Assembly (NCBI RefSeq): GCF_026151205.1
Contig: NC_087074.1
Location: 16,040,962-16,104,961, forward strand
DNA length: 64,000 nt
Direction of reading: 5' to 3'
Source: Bolinopsis microptera
Taxonomy: Eukaryota > Ctenophora > Tentaculata > Lobata > Bolinopsidae
Of the stretch, positions 1-12,449 are shown one piece after another (position 1 is the first letter of the stretch; every line of letters begins with the position of its first letter). The notes beneath the pieces were generated by a model. That model ran no database searches. It was not told the DNA's origin and worked only from the letters and a program-made list of their open reading frames with translations. Both the position numbers and the translations under genes were made by a program.

Positions 1-1413
1 TATATATTGTATAGCGACACCACGATATGGTGTCTGTAACGGCTCAGAATATTCTATGAGTCCTTTCTTTAATCCTCCTAACACCTTGTAAACTGTAAAG
101 CTATAATTTTTTCTTTCCTGTAACCATCCAATTATACTCTAGACAATCGAACTTCGAAAACGCCAAGAAATCTCAAAACGAAATGAAAGCACAAAAATTA
201 GATTATTCGAATACTAATAAGGTAATCGTTGTCCTGCCCCAGTGCCCTCACGCTCCAAAACGATGCGCGCTAGGACGTCGTACCAGATAATTTAGCTACA
301 GGATGGACCAGAATTCGCTAACCCCACTCGACCCCTCGAATAACTCACGTTATTCGTGTCGAAATTGTTCAAATATGGGGTCGAATAAGATTCCCTAATT
401 GTTCCTTAAACATTTTAAGATAACAATGGGTGTAGCTCCTGCCAGTCACTCTCTTTTTTCTTCTTTTTCTCTCCTTTTATAATTTAAAACTATTTTCCTC
501 ATAAATGACAACGTTTTGAACAAGGAACTCAAAATTTGTTGGATATTAATAAATATAGTTTGTAACACTAACAATCATAACATAAGATTCCACATCTTAA
601 AAACTAAAATTTGAACTGAGACATTTAAACCGTTTTATTCAACCGTTTTATTCAACAGATAAACCGTTTTACGAGCAGTAGAAATCAAACTGAGGGTATA
701 TAGCAAGTTTATTACGATAGTGTTCATGATTTCTCAAAAGATTCAACCAATGGATCGTTTTCTTAGATTGAATACGACAGTTATGTTTAAGAATACAATT
801 ATCATCAATATCAAACAACATTTACAAATAAAATCTAATAAAGCTTCCTTTGTTTCTAGTCCGTATCTCTTGCGGTGAGATTCGACTGCTTGAACTAGTT
901 CCTGGAAGGACTCCTCAATGAGGGCTCGCCGATTTTTTTAACCCCTATAGGCCCTACCACCAGGCCATCAATAATTTCATCATGGACACATCTGCCAAGG
1001 GATAAGACTTAATTTTCATTTTTAAGGACCTTTCGGCCACGTTCATTTTTCCAAAAACTGCCACGCGCGTTAGGACGATCGTACGTGCACCGCGCGAAAA
1101 AATATGACACTTTGTTTGATTAATCACCGCTGCGCCAGCCGCGATGCGTGGTAGTTTCCATGGTTACGGATATATCGGATTCCTTTCTCTCGGGTTTTTA
1201 TTTTCCATGAATCCATGAGTATGGTTGCAGGTTGGTACAGTTTATGTAGTCAATTAGGGTTGTCAAGTAAGAAACACATGTGATGTCAACAACTAGAAAA
1301 CAGGTTCTGTACTGATTTATAGCGACATTTACACTCAGATAATAACATTAATCGAATAAACTTGAACTAGGATAATCTCCATAGCAAATAGATAACTAGC
1401 TTTTCATCAATAA
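1..1413. other. AT-rich intergenic or intronic sequence, no firm gene
   Basis: No gene can be supported here. Around 830-950 the minus strand has a short open stretch with coding-like composition, reading RRALIEESFQELVQAVESHR and onward. It could be a decayed exon belonging with the transposase-like gene that ends at 1414, but no start, stop or splice context confirms this. If the C2CD5 gene has its C2-domain exons upstream of this window, the whole of 1-6300 would be one of its introns. Confidence 0.4.
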
Positions 1414-3720
1414 TTACTTATTCTTCGTCTCCTTACGTCCCAAAAGAACTAACATACCTTCAGCACTTTGGTTTACCCTACCACACACCCTCTTGGAAGC
1501 GTCGGTCGTGAGCTTGACCAGGCGTTCCACAGACTGTGTGTGAGAGGGTAACTCCGTCTTCAATGGGCAGGTCAAAAACTCACTCACATCTAATCCAACA
1601 GTAAGAGGCGGTTCAGTTACGCTAACAAGATCTCCCGAAAATGACTTATACATCCAGCGCCCATTAACTTCACTTAAATTACACAAATCAGCATATCTCT
1701 TGGCTTCACAATTCATCAAAGGTAAATAATAATCTAAGTCTAAACTTTCTTCCCCATATCTCCTCAAATCTAATATAATATCAACTGCCTCTTTCCTAAG
1801 TTCAAAACTATCATCTCCCAGCATTGCTATTAAAATATTGTGTGGATGAGCAAAATAACTGTTAGTCTGAAGGCACCCCAAAATAGTATCTAAATCTGAC
1901 TTGCTTTTCATAAACTTCTTAACTAAACTTATTTCCTTAAACAGATTTACTGAACCATTAACTAAAGAACTGCGATACTTAATAAACATGTGCATTGGAA
2001 AATAAATATTCAAAATATAAGTAGACAGTTTTCTTAACTTAGGCATTAAATACGAAGGTACCCCAGCTGCAGACATATATAATCTCAATACTCGACTCTG
2101 TAGTGTTATCCAACGGGCGTGGCAGAGCGGGCCAATTTCCGTCTTTCCAAGTTGAGCCGGCAGCGATCCTGTAAAGAAATGAATTTAGATTTGAGAAACT
2201 TTAACCTGCCGTCAACACCGTCAGACAGTCGTGTACAAATCAATTAAGGATTTCAAGCAAATGAATCTTTGGAACAATTTGTGATTCTGAATTTTCAAGA
2301 TCAAGAAATTAACTTACCACTCTGAACTGCCACCACGAAGCGGAATAGGACCTTTTGGTCCCAGCTGAGTTTCTTAACAACAGCATCCGGCAGAGGTGGA
2401 GCGTCAACTTTGAGCGGAACAAATCTCCGAGGGGTCATGAGGTGGACGGGTCCTGCAGCAAGCTTCCCAATTGGTCCTGAGAAGGAGTTGGGTCCCGATG
2501 TGACTCCGTCTAAAGAGGTAAACAAGTGTCGGAAGGGAAGTTCAATACGGTGTAGAGAGCAGATGCTCCGTTGAAGAGAACGGTTCAGCTTCTTCTCAAG
2601 AAGAGAAACTACTCCGGCGTGGCGTCCTGTGTTGGTTGAGGTACCGTCACATCCACAGCACTTGATGTTGGTTATGTCGATGCCGAGTTCCGAACAGTGA
2701 TCTTCGATTGCTCTAACTGTGGACTCGGCTCCTGAAATTTAAAATGTGTCAGGTAAAGGCATAGAAACAATTTTACGATAACAATGAGTCATGTGGTTAG
2801 TTTACACATACAGATTAATTGAATTAAAAAGGGCGTGAAAAATATTACTAACCGCTTCCACTTTCTGGGGTGGCGAATCCGAGATAGCGAGGAGTCCTCA
2901 TCTCTCGTGATATGAGAGTTAAGTCTTGTAGCTAAGGCAAGTGCCCGTTCTGAGGAGTCGTTCAGAGGAGTCAGTTTCTGTAGTATCACTCCTGATTCTC
3001 TGTAGGAAGACGTAGAGATCCAATCTTCAGCATCCAAGAATGAGTGGGGCACTTCAAGGATACTGAAGAGCAAGGTAGAGTGAGCGCCAACGAAATCTAT
3101 CAGGGATGATTCCTTGGTGAGGGCGGGAAGAGTAGGTTTTCCGATGTCAGGGAGGACTGATGGCAGTTGACTGATCTTCTTTGCGATGTTGTTCCTCGTC
3201 TCCAACGATAAAGACTCGTCAAACAAAGCCAGAGGGACGAGATCTTCTGTCAGGTACCAAGTGTGCCTGTTTATTACAGTCGCTGTTGAACAGGATACCC
3301 TCATACCTTGTTGACCTTCGAGAACTTATGGATTCGGCTGTACAGCTTTAGGTCGTTGGATGCAGCTGAGAAGAGTGACCCAGAGGTAAACCATGCTTCC
3401 AGGTACACGAACACGGCAAACAGCGCCATTTGGTGAATCTTCTTTTCGTCCTCCAGTGAAGCCCAAGCTGATGGCGAAGAAGAATGAGCAGATATCATGA
3501 AGTTGAGTATGGCAATTCCTTCGCCTCTTAGCGGGTGTCTTACCAACACTCAACCTGTCGATATGAAAGTCAGTAATGACCTGCTGCTCTTTAATAGCTT
3601 GCACATACTCTTGAACAGAGGGCTTTGGGCAATGCACTCGGGATTTAAATCCTCTATGAAAGAGAATTGTCTGAGAGGGAGAGATAGCACCGACAGGGAC
3701 ACTTCGTAGGAAGGAAGAAA
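1414..3720 (-). pseudogene. Spliced transposase-like gene, 3' exons intact, 5' part broken
   Basis: Minus-strand coding blocks run from about 3720 down to a stop at 1414. The last two exons are well formed: 2731-2318 (donor GTAAGT) joins 2168-1414 in frame. They read a CCGCDGTSTNTG motif, then a histidine/leucine-rich segment (SICSLHRIELPFRHLF), SLDGVTSGPNSFSGPIGK, a CHARW motif, and near the C-terminus SHTQSVERLVKLTTDASKRV. I recall this combination from a mobile, multi-copy protein family in cnidarian and cephalopod genomes; the Asp in CDGT suggests an RNase H-like transposase fold, which is inference. The upstream block 3300-2853 (HTWYLTEDLVPLALFDE) does not join in frame to 2731, and frame changes are also needed near 3300, 3545 and 3640. 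The copy therefore looks inactive at its 5' end. Superfamily not assigned. Confidence 0.55.
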
Positions 3721-3770
3721 CTCATGTTTGGATAGGAAGGTATGGTACTCGCCGAGTAATCCCCGACGCT

Positions 3771-4251
3771 CTGGAGGTCAATGGCGATCTATTTACGTTC
3801 TGAATATTCAAGAGAATAATGTGAAAAGGCCTCAGCCTTCTCAGAATATTTCTTGCAGTCTCTAAGAGGTTTCCCATCATTAGACACTGCTTTCCATGCT
3901 TCTCCCTCGATGAACTTCTCTACAAAAAAATGTTTCCCCGTGGAGGGAGCAATTCCAAGCATTACTTCATTGTACACGATTCCAAGCTTCAACTTAGCAG
4001 CTAGCTCAAGCACTATCTGGTTGACCTTGAAAGTAAATTTAAACATTACATGAATAAATGTCCCTATGACAGGGTCAATCCACGTCTCCCTGACGCCCTG
4101 GAGGTCGATTACGATCCACTTACGTTCTGAATATTCAAGAGAATAATGTGAAAAGGCCTCAGCCTTCTGAGAATATTTCTTGCAGTGTCTAAGAGGTTTC
4201 CTGTCATTAGACACTGCTTTCCATGCTTCTCCCTCGATGAACTTCTTTACG
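3771..4251 (-). pseudogene. Alpha-kinase domain fragment, internally duplicated
   Basis: On the minus strand the translation contains FVEKFIEGEAWKAVSNDG followed by AEAFSHYSLEYSERKWIVIDLQGV. These match the C-lobe of atypical alpha-kinases (eEF2K/MHCK type), including the D-x-Q-G-V motif whose Asp binds metal. The block is a direct duplication: about 155 bp at 3771-3927 and 4098-4251 are near-identical, offset 327 bp (109 codons), so the frame runs through both. In the 3771-3927 copy the codon after SERK is TAG where the other copy has TGG (Trp), truncating it. No nucleotide-binding lobe and no zinc module were found. It lies just upstream, on the same strand, of the transposase-like gene. 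Likely a decayed duplicated exon rather than an active kinase. Confidence 0.6.
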
Positions 4252-4278
4252 CGACCACGTCTTCTTCTTCGTGAACGA

Positions 4279-4437
4279 TTACGGGATGTAGCTGCACTGC
4301 GGGAAGTAGCTGCACTGTGGGAAGTAGCTGCACTGCGGGATGTAGCTGCACTGCGGGAAGTAGCTGCACTGTGGGAAGTAGCTGCACTGCAGGAAGTAGC
4401 TGCACTGCGGGAAGTAGCTGCACTGTGGGAGGAGGCT
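4279..4437. repeat. 18-bp minisatellite
   Basis: About nine tandem copies of an 18-bp unit, GTAGCTGCACTGCGGGAA with variants CTGTGGGAA and CTGCGGGAT, alternate in a higher-order pattern. The period is a multiple of three, so both strands stay open. It adjoins the alpha-kinase fragment. Confidence 0.9.
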
Positions 4438-4813
4438 GGAGGAGTGGAAAAGGGGTTCTCTTCGTTAGATGTTGATGGGATAGTTCCTCTGGAACGAGGA
4501 AAGGTTTACTCTATCTGCTGCTAGGCCCAGTTTCTTCACGAACTTCCTGGAGATTTCCAACGTAGTTCCCCGGCTGATGCAAAGACGTAATCTTCATGAA
4601 GAATGGTATCCAGGTCAAACAGAACTTTTTCAACGCCTCCTCGAAGGATCACACAAACCAGCTAGAAAAGTTCCTTGTAGTCACCTCCAGGTTTGAGGGT
4701 TGCATTGTCAAGACACTCGTCGACAGAAAGTTTAGGTGCATCATTCATGACTCTGTCCGAGCCCCTAGAAAATTGTGTGATAAGAGATAGAAGTGAAAAA
4801 GAAAAAAAAATAT

Positions 4814-5413
4814 CAGTGGTCGACCGGGGCCCCGGCCCGGCCAAAATCACAACCCCGGCCCTTCCCGGCCCTGGCCAAAATTTGGCAATTCGCCGGGGGT
4901 AAACCCCGGCCAATAAATTTACCCCCGGCCCCGGCCAAAACCATGCATTTACCGGAGGCACAGCCGGGGATTACATGAATGATTTTGGCACATTTTTGAA
5001 AAAAATCAAACACAATTTAATGGTAATTATGAGATTTCAAATTAATTGGCCGGGGGTAAACCCCGGCCAATAAATTTACCTCCGGCCCCGGCCAAAACCA
5101 TGCATTTACCGGAGGCACAGCCGGGGATTACATGAATGATTTTGGCACATTTTTGAAAAAAATCAAACACAATTTAATGGTAATTATGAGATTTCAAATT
5201 TTTTTCAAATTTTTATAAAATATTTTCAAAATTATTATCAAATTCATGTTTCAATTTCTGACTACAGTTTGGTAAACTACCCTCGGCCCCGGCCCCGGTA
5301 AAATGGAAGATTCCCCGGCCCCGGCTAATTCTCAGTGGCCAGCCCCGGCCCCGGCCCCGGCTATATTGGGGCTCCCCGGCCCCGGTCAGAATCCTGCCCC
5401 CGGTCGACCACTG
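4814..5413. mobile_element. GC-rich non-autonomous hAT-like element
   Basis: The element starts CAGTGGTCGACCGGGG and ends with its reverse complement, a 16-bp terminal inverted repeat of hAT character (CAGTG start). Flanking 8-mers are AAAAATAT and CAAAAGAT, matching at 6 of 8 positions, as expected for an old 8-bp target-site duplication. The interior is dominated by CCCCGGCC motifs, unlike the AT-rich surroundings. It contains a direct duplication of about 150 bp (near 4893-5040 and 5048-5200). No transposase is encoded. Confidence 0.7.
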
Positions 5414-6335
5414 CAAAAGATAGTAGGAACTAGGAATACATGAAATAAAATCAAAACGTAGGCCAGCTGATAAAAAATGCGCTTTGGTGATGACTGGAAA
5501 ATTAAAATTCTCAATCTGAGTTAATAAACAACGTACAAGCTGCAAACCAAACAGTCACTTTATTTGAATGTAATTAGCTATCCCTTATCAGTTATCACTG
5601 TAATAAAACATATACTGAAAAGTGTAATTTGAATGAAATTTTATTTATCACTGGCTTATCAGTTATCATGCTTATTCGTAAAGATAAGCTGCAATTTCAT
5701 CGGTAATAAGTAATAGTTTTTATTAGTGCTGCTGGCCATTTACAAGAATTCAAGAAAGCTGCCGATAAAAATGTTTTCGGTGTATTTTCACGCAAATTTA
5801 GATGAGATTCAGTGTGACAGTTCTTCAGGTGCTCCTGAAATTTTATAGAGAAATAGTTTATCAAGAGAGTCTCTGAGTTAAGATATTTTGAGTTGCTGCT
5901 CTTAAAAATGTGTACTCTTCTAAGTATCGGATGAAGCGTCCTATGTGTAACTTAGGGCTGGTGGCCAGTTCTGGATTACCCTTCATAACTTACGAATCAC
6001 GGGTTACTACGGGTGTACGTGGTTAAGACTGTAGGTTTTGAATAGTCATGTGCAGTTAACAGTTGTTTAAAAACGTCCGTGTCCCAGCGGCTAGTGGTGA
6101 AAGTTTTTAGCGTTGGCTTTAAGTCAAAGGATGAGCAGGTGATATTTCTGCGTCCTTTCGAGTTCACGAGTTTGGCTCCAATTTTCTTTGTGATGGGCGG
6201 AAGGCTTTATTGTAAACGTTAAGAAATGGTTTTTGTACCAAATAAAGAAAAACCCAAACCGTACATCACACTGGTATTCTGCCGCATAATTATCGCATAA
6301 TTACCGCATAATTCATGAAAAGTTCCACCATATAA
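5414..6335. other. Unique AT-rich sequence
   Basis: No gene, RNA or repeat identified. I looked here for the N-terminal C2 domain expected in front of C2CD5 and did not find it on either strand. Confidence 0.5.
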
Positions 6336-6422
6336 TTGTTTAAAATTGACAACAGATTATTTTCTAAAAATCTGCAGCTAAACGGCAGCTCTGGTGCTTT
6401 CCTCACTGTTATATGTCTGCAG

Positions 6423-9400
6423 GTTCTGCCCCTACTGTTGAAGCAGAGTTCTGTCTCCAAGAGTTCTGTCACCAAAAAGCACAGCTGTACGAGTGACTCT
6501 CTTTCCGATACGGTTAGTAATGGAAATATTTTTCAGTTACAACGACACAATTGATAGTTTAATTTTTTTCCTAGGAAAAGATTAATGCGTTGAGAGATAG
6601 AGGAATGGATAAAACTCTAAAAATTGAGACTTTAATATTGCCGATTTGATATTTTCAGGGTATGTCATTTCCAGACGCGACGAGTCCGGTGCAATTTAAC
6701 CTTCCCATCATCCAACCGAAGATGGCATCCAACTACGCTGATTTTCCATTTTATACTATGGGTTCATTTCCCCCTGGGTAAGTTGAACTTAAAACAGAGT
6801 TTTAAATAAGGTAATAGATATCTACTTTATATTTAGAACTTTGTTTAAAGTGGCAATATCTTGATTGAGTAGGACTTAGGGCAGAGTTTTCAACAAGGCG
6901 TCAAACGTATAATTTAGTATTTTGTTTAAAATGGCAACGTGGCGTTTTGCTTTATACGCTTCAGTTTAGAATAGCTGAAAGTCACGCTAAATATTATTAT
7001 GTTAGGTTCCTGCTAAGTTATGATCCAAATAAAATTATATTTACATCACACTTATTATACATAGCATTCAAGGATTGATCAGTGATCAGATAAATCACCT
7101 TTTATCACCATTAAATAATGGCGAAATGACGCGATCGGAGAAATTCTGACCGATAATTTGATGACATATATCCCGAACATATCAAAATGTGGAGGGGCAA
7201 TGACTATAGGCCACTCTCCCCACCTCTGCCTTTTAAGTTTTAACAAAATACTGCGCTGTTGCCAGCTCGTGCTTTCGTCATAGCTGCGCAGTACGACGAA
7301 TAGTACACACGTGATATTACTAACTTACGTTGTAAGACACATGTTTTCACCACCACCAAGTCAAGCTGTCCAATTATTACTTTTTCAGTCTTAACCCTCA
7401 ACAAAAAATCTCTTTAAAACAAAAACTGGCTAACACCTAAGCCTTCAGTTTCCCGACAAAAATTCCAAAGTTTCAATTTTGCATATCACATGAGTAGACA
7501 TTGTTCCTCGTCCGACTGAACCTGAATATTAAATCGCAAATTTTTTGTACACGTGTCTTTATCAGTTTATCTGAATTCTGACGAATAAAATATCTGAATG
7601 AGAAAATAACTGATTTAATGAGACTGTCACCCATACAATTTATCATAACCATCGATCGTAATACCTTTTTTTGATGGACATTTTGTGGGTGATCGCCTCC
7701 GTAATGTCTGCCCAAATTGAAGTTCATTTGAATTTTCGGCGTCCGTCGTCCAATTCCAAAGAAAATCTTGCACCCATAATATTGTCCGCCTAAAATAATG
7801 TATGTACAGCGTTTAGAGATCACTTCCCGAATAGTTTTTCATACATTACAAACCGTAATGTATGTAATGTATGTAACTTCACAGGTTTGTAACGTATGTA
7901 ACCTCATAGGTTTGTGACTAATATAGGTGGCCTGGTGTCGTCCCGTTCAGTGCGACTTCTCGACAAGTTAGAGACCATGTCTGAGGAGAGTGATACGAGA
8001 GATAAGCTGTGGTTAGAACTGAGGAAGGAAGTTAGGACTCACATGAAAACCTTGGGCTGTACCGCTGTTATCGGTTACAGGTCTGTTTTTGTACTGCCTT
8101 CACGTATTTTGCTTTTTTTCTTTCTGATAAAATTTCATTCAGATCACTTTGTTTTCCAACAATTAATTGAACCATTAACTCACACTCAATACCGATCGAT
8201 TCCAATCGGTTTTAGCTCAATTCTAGGGGGATTCTAGGAAAATGTTAATTTTATGTTCATTTCGTTCATTCTATGAACCAGGGGAATATTTTGCACTTCT
8301 AAGTAGCTGGAAATGTTAGTACATGTATCCCTCTACCATACCAGATAGATTTCAAGTCAGTACAAGCATAAACACGGCTACAAAAGTGTGGTTCCAAATT
8401 TGTCTCAAATGTTTCCAAAATCTCGGATTCATCTTCTGAACCATTAATAAAGTTAATTAATTAAATTAGCTCACACTGAACCTCAGCGAACAAAGTACGA
8501 TATGTGATAAGCTGTGCGTGTTATCAGCCATAGGAACTGCAGTTATTCTCAACCCTTCTCCTAGTCTGGCTGACGAGTTCATTGCTTGTAAGCCGTGTCA
8601 TATCCCATACAATGTCCAGTCTTCTCCCTTTAACATTACTCCTCACAACTGTTCAGTGAGTAGGCGACTAGGAGTGATAATATCTAAATAGTGGAGTATT
8701 GTGACTCCTTCTTTTATCGTCAATATTAGTTCAGCGAATAAATTAATTGATCACTGTGTGTGTTAATGATAATTTAAACTAAGAGATCTAGATGTTTACC
8801 CCACATATTATGATGTAACATTATTCTTGGTAGGTGTGTGGTTCAGGCAAAGTGCCAGATATTCTCCTCACAACTATTGATATTCTTCCTAATACTCCTG
8901 TTAATGGGAATGGCTGCTTCATTCAGGTATTCTTATTTGAAGATTCTATGTATTTCACATATCCCAGGTGCCATGCATCTGAATTATCTGTTGGTTTTTT
9001 GTTGTTCTGATCAGTAAAAGCCATCTAGCAGATTATCATTAAGCTTTAATTTTTAGGGATAATAAAATTAAGTAAAATAAAGGAAAATCTACCTATTGAT
9101 TAGGTACAAGCGTTTCGGACGAAAAAGAAACAAACTGGGGAGAACAGCGCGCGTGATATCGGACAACAACTTCCATTCCTTGAGTACGAGATTCATCAGC
9201 AGCTGTCTCACAAGCTAAAAATAAAGGGAATGAACGCTGTTGTCGGCATCAGATATGAACTATGTGTGGGAGAAACTGCAGTAAGTTCTCTTTCAGTATC
9301 ATTTATTAATTATTATGGTTTTAGTGCCGCTGTTAGATTTAATATGCTATGTTTGTTATGTAAAGTATGTAAGATATGTAACCTTTTTAGAGCAGTCACC

Positions 9401-11908
9401 AACATCCTTTCAGATCCTGTACATAGCATCAGGTACAGCTGTTTACCTGTCTGCATTACCTCCCGCCTCCCCACTCAGAGTTAGATGTGATACTGCTGAA
9501 TCTACTCAGGTATTAATTAATTAATCAATTTATTGGTATTAATTAATATTAATTGATATATGGTATCTATTCATTAATCACCTTATTATTACTTAGTAAA
9601 TTTGTTAATAAATTTATCAATTAAATTACTAAAAGTGTACCGGTCCTCTATCCAGGATTGGACCTGGAACTTTTACTGAGATTGTATTTCTCGGTATTAA
9701 TTTGTTTTCTAAATCCCTGCGTTATAAATCACCACTTACACTGAAACAGTCTCCTGACCAGGTAGACAAGTTACAGGAAGCTATCCAGGCAGCTTACGAG
9801 AAGAATGTCACGTGCTACAACATCTCCCGGAGTGAGTCTATATCCGGACCTGCTCCGGATCTCAACCTCTCTGTTACCAATAAGGTTAGTGGGTATTATA
9901 ATTTTGATATCCTGCCCATTATTTCAAATCACGGTGTAGAAAATTGAAGCTCATATTCTGTATGTGGTACACTGGTCTCTTGAGAGAGAATTTGGTCACT
10001 CTGATGTAGCCTAAAAACTGCCTTTTTTTTGTCTGGCAAAGCTTTTTATGGGATCATCAGACTATGGCATTACATGATTATAGAATTCTTATATACGGTA
10101 TTGTTATATTATATCATTCCTTGATTATAGCATTCTTACTGAAATCATTAAAAAGACATTCAGATATTTAACCAGGATGTAATAGTAGTGGATATAGAAG
10201 ATCCCAAGGATGAAAAGAAGATAGAGAACTCTCTTAAATCTCTCTTTCTTGATCACATGTTCACCTCCAGTTCAAGTACAGTTCCAGGGGTGAATGGTAA
10301 GTTCTTAGGACACTGCACTTTCAGTTTTTAAAATATTGCGCATCAATTGTGACACGATGTTCTCAAGAATCGATAAATTACCATTTAAGTTGGTAATTGC
10401 TCCTCTGGAATAATCGAAATGTCTCTTCAGGAGACATGATTCCTTGTGAAGCTGCCCACATCATGACTCAGATATGTAGAATAGACACTCCCGGCTTGGA
10501 AACAGCGGATCTAGATAAGATTATCAACAAGAACATGCAACTTCTCTGTTTCAAGCTGCGGAAGTACAAATCTTGCTTCCTCAGCAATATCAGGTACTGA
10601 TTTCAGCTCTTTATCAGCAAGATCAGGTACTGATTTCAGTACTTTATCAACAAATTCAGGTACTTACTCGAGGTATTCCTTTAATGAAAGGCGAACTTTG
10701 AATTTGTTGTTGCCAGTTTTGGAGTGGCTAAAACCTGGTTAAAACTTAAACATGTCCCATCCCATTATAAACTTCACTCAACAGAAGTAATTATAGATTT
10801 GTAGTGTATAAATATTTTAAAATTTGTGTTTAAAATTTGAAAGACTTAAACTTTGTTAATGGCCGGTTGACTGACTACTTGTTCGAGCAGGCTTCCAGTT
10901 CCGGTTTTCTTTGGACCAATGCCAACTGCAATGGTTTCACAAAAAATTCAGTCCACAGAAGCACTGGCACCCCTAAAATAGTTAACTAGGCAGAGTTTTT
11001 GTAACCCTAAGGCAACCATTAGTCGGCCTCCCCCTTTCTCCACTATGATACCCTAATTAGTGGTCAAGGAGGTTTAAAACAGACCTTTATATAACTTTGC
11101 GTAGGTTTAACGTGCACATGCCTGATGATGACGAACTAGTGATCCTGATATCTGCTATCGGAACTATTTCACTTCCTGTTTCACCTGTTGTACGAGCAGT
11201 CGACACTAAACGCCGCTTTCACAGGTACTTTATTTAAACACATTATCTTTAAATTATATCTACAAAACCAGCAACAATTTTAGATATAATTTCCTATTGC
11301 GTTTCACATGATGAATGATGATTGTTAGCATGTGTTTTATATTTCCAGGTTCCTAAGTTCGGCTAGCAATGAAATAAGATTCTGTGAAGAGGAACTTAAT
11401 TCGAGTTTAGAAAGTTCCGGATCTCTCAATAACACTGCAGTACAGCTCACTCCAGCTGATCACATTCCAGGTACCAATATTTAGTCTATCATTTTAGAAT
11501 TGTGTTCTTGTTCTTGAAACTGAAAATGTTTAAGAAATGACGAGAAAATATCATTATTCTATATTCCATGAATCAGGATTTACCTTCGTACGTAATACTA
11601 TAACAACTCATTACTCCTCAGGTGCCACGGTTCAACACTGTTTCGGTCACCTCAGCGTGTTCCTGATCCGCGAGAGTGCTGATGTTCGGGACCTTAGCTC
11701 CTTCACCAAGAACTTCATCATGGAGGCCCAGGCTATCATGCGCGCGCACGTGGCCTCACTCGGCGGGAATGTACTTTTTGAGTTTAGAATCAGTGAGCTG
11801 GTACTGATTGACGGTCCTCAGAAATTCCAGGCACAGATTCTTCTGAGTATATCTGGAGATGCTGCTCATGTTATTTATGAGAATAGACCTTCTTCAAGTT
11901 CTGGATGA
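6423..11908 (+). CDS. C2CD5: C2CD5 orthologue, YbjQ-like repeats to C-terminus
   Basis: Thirteen in-frame exons: 6423-6512, 6659-6777, 7910-8080, 8487-8655, 8834-8926, 9104-9280, 9414-9509, 9762-9884, 10176-10296, 10431-10593, 11105-11224, 11349-11470, 11622-11908 (about 616 aa, stop TGA). All junctions are GT-AG with matching phase. Recognisable C2CD5 landmarks in order: FYTMGSFPPG, GGLVSSRSVRLL, HMKTLGCTAVIGY, CHIPY, KVPDILLTTID, LPFLEYEIHQQL, KIKGMNAVVGIRYEL, and the terminal AHVASLGGNVLF block ending ISGDAAHVIYE. The 'ALGxNAVVGY'-like segments are the YbjQ-like domains described for this family. Human C2CD5 (CDP138) binds calcium and lipid through an N-terminal C2 domain and acts in insulin-stimulated GLUT4 vesicle fusion. 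That C2 domain is not visible in the 6.4 kb upstream. The exon at 6423 opens in phase 0, so either it continues from exons before the window or translation starts at an in-frame ATG at 6336. Confidence 0.88.
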
Positions 11909-12336
11909 TTTGATTGGTCAGGCTCATTAGTCATTGATGAGAACTTCATTTGTAGCGAATAACCCCCTATATTATTGTATCTGACAATACGGGGGCACCA
12001 AATCAATTACATACTATGAGTCATGGCCTATATCCTAGAAAAATATTGTTTTGGTTTGTCAAAACAAGCGCAGATAATGAGATTAAGTCAATAATGGAAG
12101 TCTAGTTATGATTATGTATTTGATCGTAATTGATTATGATTTCATTCCTGATAATTGTAATTATACAAAAATCAAGAGTACGCATTGTAAATAATTTCGT
12201 AACTTTATAGTAATTTATTATTAGATATTACTTATTTACGTGTGAAGCTATATTACTTGTCAGCTATTTTGACTTTGTTTTATAATTTATCTATTATTTT
12301 TTAGAAACAGATTTGTTTTCCTCTCCAAAACTGAAC

Positions 12337-12342
12337 AATAAA
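12337..12342 (+). promoter_or_regulatory. Poly(A) signal of C2CD5
   Basis: AATAAA lies 429 bases past the C2CD5 stop and about 110 bases before the start codon of the next gene. The two genes are therefore head-to-tail with a very short intergenic gap. Confidence 0.6.
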
Positions 12343-12449
12343 GTTTAGAAATTCATCGTCATGTTGTGTCAAGTTAAGTTTTGAAATTTACAAAAGTTTC
12401 ATTTATTATAACACGTTCACTTTAACGTCAAGCTTTAACCCAAGCGATT

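Noticed and set aside
7473..7823. 116-codon minus-strand open frame inside C2CD5
   Set aside because: It lies within an intron of the clearly spliced plus-strand gene and has no recognisable motif.
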